This document shows positions 53,614 through 62,022 of a stretch of 64,000 nucleotides of DNA, piece after piece (the first letter of the stretch is position 1; the number at the start of each line of letters is the position of its first letter). This DNA comes from Caulobacter sp. NIBR2454. GTDB lineage: Bacteria > Pseudomonadota > Alphaproteobacteria > Caulobacterales > Caulobacteraceae. Location: assembly GCF_027474405.1 (NCBI RefSeq), contig NZ_CP114871.1, positions 1,311,001 through 1,375,000 on the forward strand, written 5' to 3'. The notes below the pieces were generated by a model that was given only the letters and a program-made list of their open reading frames with translations, searched no databases and was not told the DNA's origin. The position numbers were made by a program, and so were the translations under genes.

Positions 53614-54003
53614 ATGAAAACCCTTACCCTGATCATGGCGGCCCTGTCCTTGGCGGGACCCGCCGCGGCCAATTCGCCAGAGCCCATTCCCGGAACCTGG
53701 TTGGTCAAGGGCAAGTGGGGCCTGCTGACCTTCACCCTGAATTGCCGCTTCACGAGGCTGGGCGGCGTGATTGGCGGAGAGTGCGTCGATGGTCCGACCA
53801 ATGACGCCAATATCAAGGGCGGCAAGCGGCACGCGATCCGGGCCGCGGCCCTGAAAGGCGATCAGCTGAGCTGGACCTACCAGACCCGCTGGACCGTCTA
53901 TGAATTCGACGCGCGGTATTCCGGCGTGATCCGCGGACGGACGATGAACGGCCAGATGCTCGCTCTGGGCAAGACCGGCACGTTCACCGCCGTTCGGCAG
54001 TAA
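53614..54003 (+). CDS. Hypothetical exported protein
   Basis: 129 residues from '[20 protein letters not shown]', a signal peptide; this decides the start although an ATG ten codons upstream has a slightly better AGG. The mature part (about 110 residues) is predicted beta-rich with Trp-flanked strands ('[20 protein letters not shown]', '[20 protein letters not shown]', '[13 protein letters not shown]'), suggesting a small lipocalin- or barrel-like periplasmic protein. Two cysteines at about 43 and 57 could pair. No family was recognised. Confidence 0.75.
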   Translation: MKTLTLIMAALSLAGPAAANSPEPIPGTWLVKGKWGLLTFTLNCRFTRLGGVIGGECVDGPTNDANIKGGKRHAIRAAALKGDQLSWTYQTRWTVYEFDARYSGVIRGRTMNGQMLALGKTGTFTAVRQ

Positions 54004-54006
54004 GTT

Positions 54007-54516
54007 CTAGATGTAGCGGCGCAGCGAGCGGGCCAGTTCGGTGGCGCCGGCCTTCTTCTTGGTCTGCTGCGGCTGATAGGCGACCCGGGCGTGCTCCAGG
54101 CAGTAGGGGGCGCCTTCGTCCGAGCGACGACCGCAGAAGGTGAAGCTGTCGGTCGACGGATCGCCGATCGGCCACTTGCACATATGGGCGCCTAGGGTCA
54201 GCACGGTGGCCGAGCCCGGCTCTTCAACCCGATAGACCGGTTGCTGCGGCATGGGCGCGGGCGAGGAGGAGACAGCCTCCGCCACCCGACGCGGAGCCGA
54301 CGGCGCGGCCGAGACCGGACGCGCGGGGCGCGGGGTCTTGAACGCCGGGCGGCTCGGCTGCGACGGCGCGGCGCGGCCCGACAGGCCCAGGCGGTGGACC
54401 TTGCCGATCACGGCGTTGCGCGTGACGCCGCCCAATTGCTTGGCGATCTGACTGGCGGAAAGCCCGTCGAGCCAAAGTTTCTTCAGCGTGGTGACCCGTT
54501 CGTCGGTCCAGCTCAT
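54007..54516 (-). CDS. gcrA: Cell-cycle regulator GcrA
   Basis: 169 residues. The start 'MSWTDERVTTLKKLWLDGLS' and 'ASQIAKQLGGVTRNAVIGKV' (residues 1-40) is the GcrA helix-turn-helix. A Pro/Ala-rich linker follows, then a C-terminal domain 'TVLTLGAHMCKWPIGDPSTD' with 'FTFCGRRSDEGAPYCLEHAR' (about 110-155) that in Caulobacter binds domain 2 of the main sigma factor. GcrA activates genes at CcrM-methylated GANTC sites. GGAGGG precedes the ATG; an ORF extension upstream is not coding. The upstream region has CtrA- and DnaA-like sites. Confidence 0.97.
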   Translation of the reverse strand: MSWTDERVTTLKKLWLDGLSASQIAKQLGGVTRNAVIGKVHRLGLSGRAAPSQPSRPAFKTPRPARPVSAAPSAPRRVAEAVSSSPAPMPQQPVYRVEEPGSATVLTLGAHMCKWPIGDPSTDSFTFCGRRSDEGAPYCLEHARVAYQPQQTKKKAGATELARSLRRYI

Positions 54517-54566
54517 AGCCAACCCTCCAGCCCTTAAGTCCTGCGCCGCCCCCGCGGCGTCATGGA

Positions 54567-54691
54567 CAACATCTTGTGTCGGAAGCCGGGGTGAGCCCCG
54601 CCTCCACACCACTAATCGTAAACCAGGAGTTAAGGCACACAATAGGCGCCATTCACTCTGTCCACAGAAACAAGATGTTGATAACCGACTC
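54567..54691. promoter_or_regulatory. gcrA control region with CtrA-like and DnaA-like sites
   Basis: TAAA-N7-TTAA at 54619-54633 is one base off a CtrA box. CTGTCCACA at 54658-54666 matches the DnaA box TTATCCACA at 7 of 9 bases. GACTC at 54687-54691 is a CcrM methylation site. They are flanked by an 11-base inverted pair, CAACATCTTGT (54567-54577) and ACAAGATGTTG (54670-54680). In Caulobacter gcrA is activated by DnaA and repressed by CtrA, so these sites are where expected. Confidence 0.5.
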
Positions 54692-54756
54692 GGGATTTGC
54701 AGCTTCACCGGGGCCGATCCTTGCGGATGGGCCGGTCCGAGCGCACTTAGGCGAGC

Positions 54757-55572
54757 ATGAACGACATGGCCGATAAGGTGATTCCGCCGCAGCCGCGCGA
54801 CTACGCGGGCTTCAACTGGCGGGGATTCAGCACCCTGTACCTCAAGGAAATCCGCCGCTTCTGGAAGGTGGGCACCCAGACGGTGGCCGCGCCGGTGGTG
54901 ACGACCCTGTTGTACATGATGGTGTTCGTGGTGGCGGTGGGCGCCTCGCGGCCCGCCATGGACGGGGTCAGTTTCGCCACTTTCGTCGCGCCCGGCCTGA
55001 TCATGATGAGCGTGCTCAACAACGCCTTCGCCAATTCGTCGTCCAGCCTGCTGCAGGCCAAGATGATGGGGCTGACTTCCGACTTCCTGACGCCGCCGCT
55101 ATCTTCGCTTGAGCAGGTGCTGGCCTTCACCCTCGGCGCGGCGACGCGCGGCGTGCTGGTCGGGGCGGTCACCGCCATCGCGGTCCTGCCCTTTGCTCAA
55201 GTGACTTTGGCGCACCCGTTCTGGGCGCTCTACTTCTGTGTCGGCGCGGCGATGATCCTGGGCATGGTCGGCATCATCACCGGCCTTTGGTCGGAAAAGT
55301 TCGATCACCTGGCGGCGGTGACCAACTTCCTGATCATGCCCATGACCTTCCTGTCGGGGACCTTCTATGTCGTCGATCGGCTGCCTGAGCCGTTCCGCAC
55401 CTTCAGCCACTACAACCCGTTCTTCTATCTGATCGATGGGTTCCGCTATGGCTTCATCGGGGTCTCCGACGGCTCCATCGCCATCGGGGCGGTGATGACC
55501 GCCGTGCTGACCGTGGGCCTATTTTTCCTGTGCCTGCGCCTGTTCCAGCGTGGCTGGCGCCTGAAGACCTGA
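54757..55572 (+). CDS. ABC-2 type transporter permease
   Basis: 271 residues with six hydrophobic helices. 'FATFVAPGLIMMSVLNNAFA' (about 68-88) and 'TFLSGTFYVVDRLPEPFRTF' (about 198-217) are the ABC-2 permease pattern; 'HYNPFFYLIDGFRYGFIGVS' (about 220-239) is the conserved 'nP..y.vd..R' segment. It exports a drug, lipid or polysaccharide with an ATPase partner, but no ATPase gene is adjacent. It is divergent from gcrA. Confidence 0.9.
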   Translation: MNDMADKVIPPQPRDYAGFNWRGFSTLYLKEIRRFWKVGTQTVAAPVVTTLLYMMVFVVAVGASRPAMDGVSFATFVAPGLIMMSVLNNAFANSSSSLLQAKMMGLTSDFLTPPLSSLEQVLAFTLGAATRGVLVGAVTAIAVLPFAQVTLAHPFWALYFCVGAAMILGMVGIITGLWSEKFDHLAAVTNFLIMPMTFLSGTFYVVDRLPEPFRTFSHYNPFFYLIDGFRYGFIGVSDGSIAIGAVMTAVLTVGLFFLCLRLFQRGWRLKT

Positions 55573-55617
55573 TTCATTGACATAGCGGTCGTACGCGACG
55601 ACAACGCTCAGCCTTCC

Positions 55618-55650
55618 CATCCCCGCGCCCTCATGTGCGGGGATCACCTT
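55618..55650 (+). terminator. Hairpin with T tract ahead of argD
   Basis: Stem ATCCCCGC/GCGGGGAT with a ten-base loop, followed by CACCTTTT. It comes after the ABC permease stop codon and 16 bases before the argD start, so it may end the first transcript or attenuate argD. Confidence 0.5.
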
Positions 55651-55665
55651 TTGGAGGCTTGCCCA

Positions 55666-56886
55666 GTGACCACGCCTACGACCTCTTCCGCCGCCGCGCA
55701 GACGCACCTGATGGGTGTCTACAACCGCGCTCCGCTGGCGTTCGAGCGAGGCGAGGGCGCGCGACTGTTCTCCACCGACGGCGACGTCTATCTCGACTGC
55801 GTGGGCGGCATCGCCACCACGGGTCTGGGTCACGCCCACCCTGTCCTGGTGAAGGCGCTGAAGGACCAGGGCGAGAAGCTCTGGCACGTCTCCAACATCT
55901 TCCGCATTCCCGAGCAGGAGGCTCTGGCCGACCGGCTGTGCGCGGCGACCTTCGCCGACGCGGTGTTCTTCACCAACTCCGGCACCGAGGCCATCGAGTG
56001 CGCCCTGAAGGCGGCCCGCCGCTATCACGTGGTCAACGGCCAGCCGGAGCGGGTCGAGATCATCGGCTTCGACGGCTCGTTCCACGGCCGGTCCTATGCG
56101 GCGGTCAACGCCTCGGGCAACGCCAGCTATCTTGAGGGCTTCGGCCCGCGCCTGCCGGGCTACACCCAACTGCCGTTCGGCGACTTCGACGCCCTGAAGG
56201 CCGCGCTCGGCCCGACCACCGCCGCGGTAATCATCGAGCCCGTGCAAGGCGAGGGCGGTGCCCGCGCCCTGACCGAGGCCCAGCTCGACGAACTGCGCGC
56301 CCTGGTCAGCGAGGCCGGCGCCCTGCTGATCTATGACGAGGTCCAGTGCGGCATGGGCCGGACCGGCAAGCTGTTCGCCTACGAGTGGGCCAGCGACGCC
56401 GCGCCGGACATCATGTGCGTGGCCAAGGCCCTGGGCGGCGGCTTCCCGATCGGCGCCTGCCTGGTCTCGGCCGAGGCTGGCCGCGGCATGACCGTGGGCG
56501 TCCACGGTTCGACCTTCGGTGGCAACCCGCTGGCCATGGCCGTCGGTGTCGCGGCTTTCGACGCCATCAACACCGAAGAGCTGCTGGGCAATGTCCGCGA
56601 CGTGGCCGGCTACTTCGTGCAGCAGCTGAACGGCCTGAAGGACCGCTATCCGGACCTGATCGTCGACGTGCGTGGCAAGGGTCTGCTGATCGGTCTGAAA
56701 CTGGCCTCCAACAACCGCGAGTTCATGGCCCTGGCCCGCGACCAGAAGCTGCTGGTCGCCGGCGGCGGCGACAATTGCATCCGTCTGCTGCCGGCCCTCA
56801 ACCTGACGGTGGAGGAGGCCAGCGAAGCGATCGCCAAGCTTGAAAAGACCCTGGACGTCGTCCGGGCGTCACAAAAGGCGGCCTAA
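55666..56886 (+). CDS. argD: Acetylornithine aminotransferase
   Basis: 406 residues from the GTG at 55666, which has GGAGG upstream; an earlier in-frame ATG falls inside the hairpin before it. PLP fold type I class III aminotransferase: 'LDCVGGIATTGLGHAHPVLV' (about 44-63), 'FTNSGTEAIECALKAARRYH' (about 104-123), 'LIYDEVQCGMGRTGKLFAYE' (about 222-241) and the PLP lysine in 'CVAKALGGGFPIGACLV' (about 251). It converts N-acetylglutamate semialdehyde to N-acetylornithine, and may serve DapC too. Followed by argF. Confidence 0.95.
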   Translation: MTTPTTSSAAAQTHLMGVYNRAPLAFERGEGARLFSTDGDVYLDCVGGIATTGLGHAHPVLVKALKDQGEKLWHVSNIFRIPEQEALADRLCAATFADAVFFTNSGTEAIECALKAARRYHVVNGQPERVEIIGFDGSFHGRSYAAVNASGNASYLEGFGPRLPGYTQLPFGDFDALKAALGPTTAAVIIEPVQGEGGARALTEAQLDELRALVSEAGALLIYDEVQCGMGRTGKLFAYEWASDAAPDIMCVAKALGGGFPIGACLVSAEAGRGMTVGVHGSTFGGNPLAMAVGVAAFDAINTEELLGNVRDVAGYFVQQLNGLKDRYPDLIVDVRGKGLLIGLKLASNNREFMALARDQKLLVAGGGDNCIRLLPALNLTVEEASEAIAKLEKTLDVVRASQKAA

Positions 56887-56905
56887 GAAGACCGCTTTCT
56901 CTGAT

Positions 56906-56930
56906 CGGCCCCGGACGCGTGCCGGGGCCG
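56906..56930 (+). terminator. GC-rich hairpin between argD and argF
   Basis: Stem CGGCCCCGG/CCGGGGCCG. There is no good T tract, so partial termination or mRNA processing is more likely than a full stop. Confidence 0.35.
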
Positions 56931-56961
56931 GTTCCATTTGGGCGCCAGACGAGGACCGCCT

Positions 56962-57897
56962 ATGACCACGCCCCGCCACTTCATCGACCTGTGGAAGCTC
57001 GAGGCTTCCGACCTGCGCGCGATCCTTGAGGACGCCAAGGCCCGCAAGGCCGCGCGAAAAGGCTGGGGCCAGGCCCGCGTGGACGCTGACGCGCCGGCGG
57101 ACGGCCTCACCTTGGCGATGATCTTCGAGAAGAACTCGACCCGCACGCGGTTCTCTTTCGACGCGGCGATCCGTCAGCTGGGCGGGGCGGGGATCATCTC
57201 CACCGCCGCCGACATGCAGCTGGGCCGGGGCGAGACGATCGAGGACACCGCCCGCGTCCTGTCGCGGATGGTCGACGCGGTGATGATCCGCGCCAACTTC
57301 CACGAGGATGTGGAGCTGTTCGCCCAGAACAGCACCGTGCCGGTGATCAACGGCCTGACCGACAAGAGCCACCCGTGCCAGATCATGGCCGACCTGCTGA
57401 CCTTCGAAGAGCATCGCGGCTCGGTCGAGGGCAAGACGATCGCCTGGGTGGGCGACGGCAACAATGTCTGCGCCAGCTTCATCCACGCCGCGCCCAAGCT
57501 GGGCTTCGAGCTGAAGATCGCCTGCCCGGCGGTCTATCATCCAGATCTGGTCGATCTGGCCCGCGCCGCCGAGCAGCAGGGCCGCATCACCATGACCGAC
57601 GATCCGCGTGAAGCGGTGAGGGGCGCCGACTGCGTCGTGGCCGACACCTGGGTGTCCATGGGCGACGTGGACCATGACGAGCGCATCGCCGCCTTCGAAC
57701 CCTATCAGGTTGACGAGGCGCTGATGGACCTGGCCCATCCGGACGGCGTGTTCCTGCACTGCCTGCCGGCGCACCGCGGCGAGGAAGTGACCGACGCCGT
57801 TCTGGACGGTCCGCGCTCGCTGGTCTGGGACGAAGCGGAGAACCGCATCCACGCCCAGAAATCAGTGCTGGCCTGGTGCTTCGGCAAGGTGGGGTGA
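56962..57897 (+). CDS. argF: Ornithine carbamoyltransferase
   Basis: 311 residues. Carbamoyl-phosphate motif '[20 protein letters not shown]' (STRTR at about 57-61), '[20 protein letters not shown]' (HPCQ at about 138) and ornithine-binding '[20 protein letters not shown]' (HCLP at about 272) are all present. It makes citrulline in arginine synthesis. The start at 56962 is preceded by GAGG and gives the conserved '[14 protein letters not shown]' beginning. Second gene of the arg pair. Confidence 0.97.
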   Translation: MTTPRHFIDLWKLEASDLRAILEDAKARKAARKGWGQARVDADAPADGLTLAMIFEKNSTRTRFSFDAAIRQLGGAGIISTAADMQLGRGETIEDTARVLSRMVDAVMIRANFHEDVELFAQNSTVPVINGLTDKSHPCQIMADLLTFEEHRGSVEGKTIAWVGDGNNVCASFIHAAPKLGFELKIACPAVYHPDLVDLARAAEQQGRITMTDDPREAVRGADCVVADTWVSMGDVDHDERIAAFEPYQVDEALMDLAHPDGVFLHCLPAHRGEEVTDAVLDGPRSLVWDEAENRIHAQKSVLAWCFGKVG

Positions 57898-57943
57898 CGG
57901 ACGGGCTCGCAATCTTGCGTGCGAGCCCCTATCTGACCGCCCC

Positions 57944-58837
57944 ATGACCGAAATCACTGACAACCTCGTCGCCGCCTTTTCGATCGAAGGCCACCCCGTT
58001 CGCGGCCGCATCGTCCGTCTTGGCGACGCTGTGAACGAGGTGATGAGCCACCACGACTATCCCGAGCCCGTGGCCAACCTGCTGGGCGAAGCCTGCGCGC
58101 TCGCCGCGCTGGTGGGCTCGGCCCTGAAGTTCGACGGTCGCCTGATCGTTCAAGCCCAGGGCGACGGCCCCGTGGCCTATGTGGTCTGCGACTACGAAAC
58201 CGACGGCAGCCTGCGCGGCTATTGCCGCTTCGACCCCGAGCGCGTGGCCGAGGCGTCCAAGGGCTTCGTCCGCCCGGGAGCCAAGACCCTGCTGGGCCAC
58301 GGCGTGTTCATCATGACCATCGACCAGGGCCCGGACATGGACCGGTACCAGGGCGTCACTCCGATCGAGGGCGAGACCCTGGCCCTGTGCGCCGAGCAGT
58401 ACTTCGCCCAATCCGAACAGACGCCGACGCGCCTGCGCCTGGCGGTCGGCCAGGTCGATGACGGTTCGGGTCCCACCTGGCGGGCTGGCGGGTTGATGAT
58501 CCAGATGATCAGCGGCGACGACGCGCGCGGCTCGACCGAGGACTCCTGGACCCACGTCCAGGCCCTGTTCGAAACCACGGGTGAGGACGAGCTGGTCGAT
58601 CCGACCATCCCGGCCGAGCTGTTGCTGTACCGCCTGTTCCACGAGGATGGCGTGCGCATGTTCGAGGCCCAGCCGCTGAAGGCCTTCTGCCGCTGCTCGC
58701 CCGAGCGGATCGAGACCGTGCTGCAGTCCTTCAGCGACGAAGAGCGCGCCGACATGGTCGAGGACGACGGCAAGATCCACGTCACCTGCGAGTACTGCTC
58801 GCGGGTGTACGACCTGGATCCGGACGTGAAGGTCTAG
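57944..58837 (+). CDS. hslO: Redox-regulated chaperone Hsp33
   Basis: 297 residues. N-terminal domain with 'LGEACALAALVGSALKFDGR' (about 44-63) and 'YCRFDPERVAEASKGFVRPG'. The C-terminal zinc switch has four cysteines in 'FCRCSPERIETVLQSF' (CxC) and 'VTCEYCSRVYDLD' (CxxC), at about 246-290. On oxidation it unfolds and becomes a holdase. It follows argF after 46 bases, so it may be in the same transcript. A family A repeat begins at its stop codon. Confidence 0.96.
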   Translation: MTEITDNLVAAFSIEGHPVRGRIVRLGDAVNEVMSHHDYPEPVANLLGEACALAALVGSALKFDGRLIVQAQGDGPVAYVVCDYETDGSLRGYCRFDPERVAEASKGFVRPGAKTLLGHGVFIMTIDQGPDMDRYQGVTPIEGETLALCAEQYFAQSEQTPTRLRLAVGQVDDGSGPTWRAGGLMIQMISGDDARGSTEDSWTHVQALFETTGEDELVDPTIPAELLLYRLFHEDGVRMFEAQPLKAFCRCSPERIETVLQSFSDEERADMVEDDGKIHVTCEYCSRVYDLDPDVKV

Positions 58838-58941
58838 TGCGTCCTTCGAGACGGCCGCTACGCGGCCTCCTCAGGATGACGTAATCAGCAAAAGCATTCG
58901 TCATGCTGAGGAGCGCCGCAGGCGCGTCTCGAAGCACGCAA
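58837..58941. repeat. Palindromic gene-end repeat (family A), copy 4
   Basis: Side hairpins are GGCCGC-TAC-GCGGCC and GCGCC-GCA-GGCGC; both stems differ from the other copies but keep pairing. It lies between convergent genes. Confidence 0.9.
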
Positions 58942-58945
58942 GGCG

Positions 58946-60196
58946 TTACTTGGCCGCCACGTCACTCAGTAGTGCGGGCTTCTCGCCCGCCAGGGATTTC
59001 ACCACCGCCTCGTTGGCTCGCATCACCCGCAGGATATTCTCGCCGGTGAGCTTGCGCAGGTCCGCCTCGCTCCAGCCACGCGAGGACAGCTCCGCCAGCA
59101 GCACGGGGTAGGACTCCACGCCCGTCAGGTCGGTGGGCGTGCTGTCGATGCCGTCGAAGTCGCCGCCGATGCCGACGCAGTCGACGCCGCAGACCTTGCG
59201 GACATGCTCCACGTGGTCGGCGACTTCCTTGGAGCTGGCCTTGGGCTCGGGATTCGCCGCGACCCAGGCGTCGAGGCCGGCCTTCACGGCCTTGGGATCG
59301 CCGGGGTTCAGGGACTTGAGCCTGGCTTCCAGAGCGGACTTCTCGCCATTCCACTGACGGATCGTCTCGGAGACGAAGCCCGGGACGAAGGTGATCATCA
59401 CCACGCCCTTGTTGACCGCCACCAGTTTAAGCACATCGTCCGGCACGTTGCGGGCGTGCGGCGTGACGCCGAAGGCCGAAGAGTGGCTGAAGATCACCGG
59501 CGAGCGGCTGACGCGCAGTGCGTCCTTCATGGTCTCGGCCGAGACGTGGGACAGGTCCACCAGCATGCCGACGCGGTTCATCTCCTTGACCACCGCCTCG
59601 CCGAAGGGCGACAGGCCGTCGCTGATCGGGGCGTCGGTGCCGCTATCGGCCCAGGGCAGGGACTTGGAGTGGGTCAGGGTCATGTAGGCGACGCCCGCGC
59701 GGCGAAATTCCCGCAACATCGAAAGCTGGCCGTCGATGGCGTTGCCGCCCTCGATCCCGAACAAGGAGGCGACCTTGCCCGCCTTTTCGATGCGGACCAC
59801 GTCGTCGGCGGTGCGGGCGAACTCCAGCCGGTCGGGGCGTCGGTCGATGATGCGCTGGGCGGTGTCGATCTGGCGCCAGACGGCCTGGGTCGCGGCGGGG
59901 CCCTTCAGGTCGGCGGGGATATAGACCGACCAGAACTGCGCGCCGACGCCGCCCTGTTTCAGGCGATCCATGTCGGTGTGCAGCTTGCCGCGGGTGTCGC
60001 CGTCGATGCCCGCCTTGTCCGGATCGCTGTCGAAGCCGCCCAGCAGAGCCCACGGCAGGTCGTTGTGCCCGTCGAACACCGGGCTCTTGGCCAGGGCGGC
60101 CTTGGCCTTGGCCATGTCGGCCGCGGTCGGCGCGGCGTGGACGGCGGTGGAAAGCGCGGCGAACGCGCTGGCGAGCAGCAAGGCTTTGCGGATCAT
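58946..60196 (-). CDS. M19-family (renal-type) dipeptidase, exported
   Basis: 416 residues with signal peptide 'MIRKALLLASAFAALSTAVH' then A. Zinc-site motifs: 'VFDGHNDLPWALLGG' (about 40-54), 'LFGIEGGNAIDGQLSMLREF' (Glu ligand, about 146-165), 'VDLSHVSAETMKDALRV', 'FSHSSAFGVTPHARNVPDD' and 'GIGGDFDGIDSTP' (about 342-354). It hydrolyses dipeptides, including D-amino-acid-containing ones, in the periplasm. In isolation, convergent with hslO. Confidence 0.95.
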   Translation of the reverse strand: MIRKALLLASAFAALSTAVHAAPTAADMAKAKAALAKSPVFDGHNDLPWALLGGFDSDPDKAGIDGDTRGKLHTDMDRLKQGGVGAQFWSVYIPADLKGPAATQAVWRQIDTAQRIIDRRPDRLEFARTADDVVRIEKAGKVASLFGIEGGNAIDGQLSMLREFRRAGVAYMTLTHSKSLPWADSGTDAPISDGLSPFGEAVVKEMNRVGMLVDLSHVSAETMKDALRVSRSPVIFSHSSAFGVTPHARNVPDDVLKLVAVNKGVVMITFVPGFVSETIRQWNGEKSALEARLKSLNPGDPKAVKAGLDAWVAANPEPKASSKEVADHVEHVRKVCGVDCVGIGGDFDGIDSTPTDLTGVESYPVLLAELSSRGWSEADLRKLTGENILRVMRANEAVVKSLAGEKPALLSDVAAK

Positions 60197-60262
60197 GTCC
60201 CCTCCGGAAAATCGCGAGGGGGACGTTGGCCCGGCGGGGCAGGGCGCGCAAGCGCTCGCCGC

Positions 60263-60697
60263 CTAGTTCATCCGCTTGCGGGCGTCGGGCATGTGCAGGG
60301 AGAACTCGGGGATCAGCGCCTCGAACACTTCGCCGCCCTCGGTGATCATCTGATAGGCGCCGCGCATGGTCCCGGACGAGGTCTGCAGCGGGCAGCCGGA
60401 GTTGTAGCGGAACGCCTCGCGGGGCTTCAGCTCCGGCTGTTCGCCGATCACCCCGATGCCGCGCACTTCCTCGACCCGGTTCATGGCGTCGGTGATCACC
60501 CAGTGGCGCGAGACAAGCTGGACCGTCTCCTCGCCATGGTTCTCGATCTCGATCATGTAGCCCCAGAAGAACCGGTTCTCTTCCGGGTCCGAATGGGCAG
60601 GCATGTAGTCGGCCGCCACGCGCACGAGGATGTCGCGAGTCTTGGTCTCGTAGACCGGGGCGTCTCCCGTACGCTTGCGGCGGATACGTCTCATCAT
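60263..60697 (-). CDS. apaG: ApaG family protein
   Basis: 144 residues. 'YMIEIENHGEETVQLVSRHW' (about 46-65), 'GVIGEQPELKPREAFRYNSG' (about 82-101) and 'GTMRGAYQMITEGGEVFEAL' (about 108-127) are the Ig-like ApaG signature, whose GxGxxG-type loop is reported to bind nucleotide. Linked elsewhere to Co2+ resistance and Mg2+ efflux; biochemical role unsettled. Its start overlaps the metZ stop codon by four bases (ATGA). A second Met directly follows the first. Confidence 0.93.
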   Translation of the reverse strand: MMRRIRRKRTGDAPVYETKTRDILVRVAADYMPAHSDPEENRFFWGYMIEIENHGEETVQLVSRHWVITDAMNRVEEVRGIGVIGEQPELKPREAFRYNSGCPLQTSSGTMRGAYQMITEGGEVFEALIPEFSLHMPDARKRMN

Positions 60698-61878
60698 GCG
60701 GCGTCGAGCGCTCTTTCCACGTCACGCGCCAGATCGGCCTCGTCCTCCAGGCCCACGGACATGCGTACGCAGCCTTCGGTCACGCCGATGGCGATGCGGT
60801 CTTCCTCGCTCATCGAGCGATGGGTCGTGGTGGAGGGGTGGGTGGCCATCGACTTGGCGTCGCCGAGGTTATTGGAGATGTCCACCAGCTGCAGGGCGTC
60901 CAGGAACGCCCAGGCCCGCTCGCGCGAGCCCAGATCAAAGGCGATTAGATTGGAGAAGCCGCTCATCTGTTTGCGCGCCACGTCAGCCTGCGGGTGGTCC
61001 GAGCGACCCGGATAGAAGATTCGCTGGGCCTTTTCATGGTTACCGATCAGGTCCGCCAATTTAGCCGCGGTGTCGCTCTGGCGGCGGACGCGCAGGTCCA
61101 TGGTCGCCAGACCGTTCAGGTGCAGCCACGCATTGAACGGCGAGATCGCCGGGCCGGTGTGGCGCAGCAGGTCGCGATAGGCCTCGTCCATCAGCTCCTG
61201 GCTGCACAGGATCGCCCCGCCCAGGACACGGCCTTGGCCGTCGATGTGCTTGGTGGTCGAATAGACGACCACATCGGCGCCCAGCTTCAGGGGCTGCTGG
61301 AAGATCGGGGTGGCGAAGACGTTGTCCACCACCACCTTGGCCCCGACGGCGTGGGCCAGCTTGGCCACCTCCTCGATGTCGGTGATCTCAAGCAGGGGAT
61401 TGCATGGCGTCTCGATCAGCACCGCCTTGGTGTTGGGGCGCAGAGCGGCTTCCCAGGCCTTCAGGTCCGGGCCGTCCACATAGGTCACCTCGACCCCGAA
61501 CTTCGGCATCCAGTTGGACAGGATCCATCGGCAAGACCCGAACAGGGCGCGGCCGGCCACGATGTGATCGCCGGCCTGGACCAGGCCCGAGAGGGCCACA
61601 TGCACGGCCGCCATGCCAGACGCCACCGCGCGGCACGCCTCGGCGCCCTCCAGCAGGGCTAGGCGCTCTTCGAACATCGCCGTCGTGGGGTTGGCGTAGC
61701 GGCTGTAGACAAAGCCGGGCTCGTCGCCGGCGAAGCGCGCGTCTGCCCCGGCCGCCGAATCGTAGACGAAGCTTTGGGTCAGGAAGAGGCCCTCGGCCGT
61801 CTCGCCCCAGGGGCTGCGCATCAGGCCGCCCCGGATCAGCTTGGTCGCTGCGTTCCAGGATTTGGGATCTTCGGCCAT
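60694..61878 (-). CDS. metZ: O-succinylhomoserine sulfhydrylase
   Basis: 394 residues from 'MAEDPKSWNAATKLIRGGLM', with GAGGAG eight bases upstream. The PLP-binding lysine is in 'VVYSTTKHIDGQGRVLGGAI' (about 205-224); 'FVYSRYANPTTAMFEERLAL' (about 55-74) and 'LIETPCNPLLEITDIEEVAK' (about 155-175) are the Cys/Met-metabolism family landmarks. It uses O-succinylhomoserine and sulfide to make homocysteine directly. It is coupled to apaG. A long in-frame extension upstream is antisense to dcd and not coding. Confidence 0.94.
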   Translation of the reverse strand: MAEDPKSWNAATKLIRGGLMRSPWGETAEGLFLTQSFVYDSAAGADARFAGDEPGFVYSRYANPTTAMFEERLALLEGAEACRAVASGMAAVHVALSGLVQAGDHIVAGRALFGSCRWILSNWMPKFGVEVTYVDGPDLKAWEAALRPNTKAVLIETPCNPLLEITDIEEVAKLAHAVGAKVVVDNVFATPIFQQPLKLGADVVVYSTTKHIDGQGRVLGGAILCSQELMDEAYRDLLRHTGPAISPFNAWLHLNGLATMDLRVRRQSDTAAKLADLIGNHEKAQRIFYPGRSDHPQADVARKQMSGFSNLIAFDLGSRERAWAFLDALQLVDISNNLGDAKSMATHPSTTTHRSMSEEDRIAIGVTEGCVRMSVGLEDEADLARDVERALDAA

Positions 61879-61904
61879 GGCGGGCTCCTCACTTTCGTCG
61901 CGCG

Positions 61905-61940
61905 GAGAAAGGCTTACACCCGTTGCAAGGTCAAGCCGAA
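61905..61940 (-). promoter_or_regulatory. Possible metZ promoter
   Basis: On the minus strand TTGACCT, eleven or so bases, then TGTAAGCC resembles the Caulobacter housekeeping promoter (TTGACGS, N10-14, GCTANAWC). GGCTT/AAGCC flank it as a short inverted pair. No SAM riboswitch consensus could be matched. Confidence 0.35.
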
Positions 61941-62022
61941 GGGGCCTGCGGGGGCTTTCAGCAAAACTCGTCACAGACCAAGCCTTGCCTTCCGCGCGTC
62001 GGGCGGCGAGTGTCGCCGTCCA

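Noticed and set aside
61879..62022. SAM riboswitch ahead of metZ
   Set aside because: The conserved SAM-II elements could not be matched by eye; only a promoter-like and a short inverted repeat were seen. A covariance-model scan would settle it.
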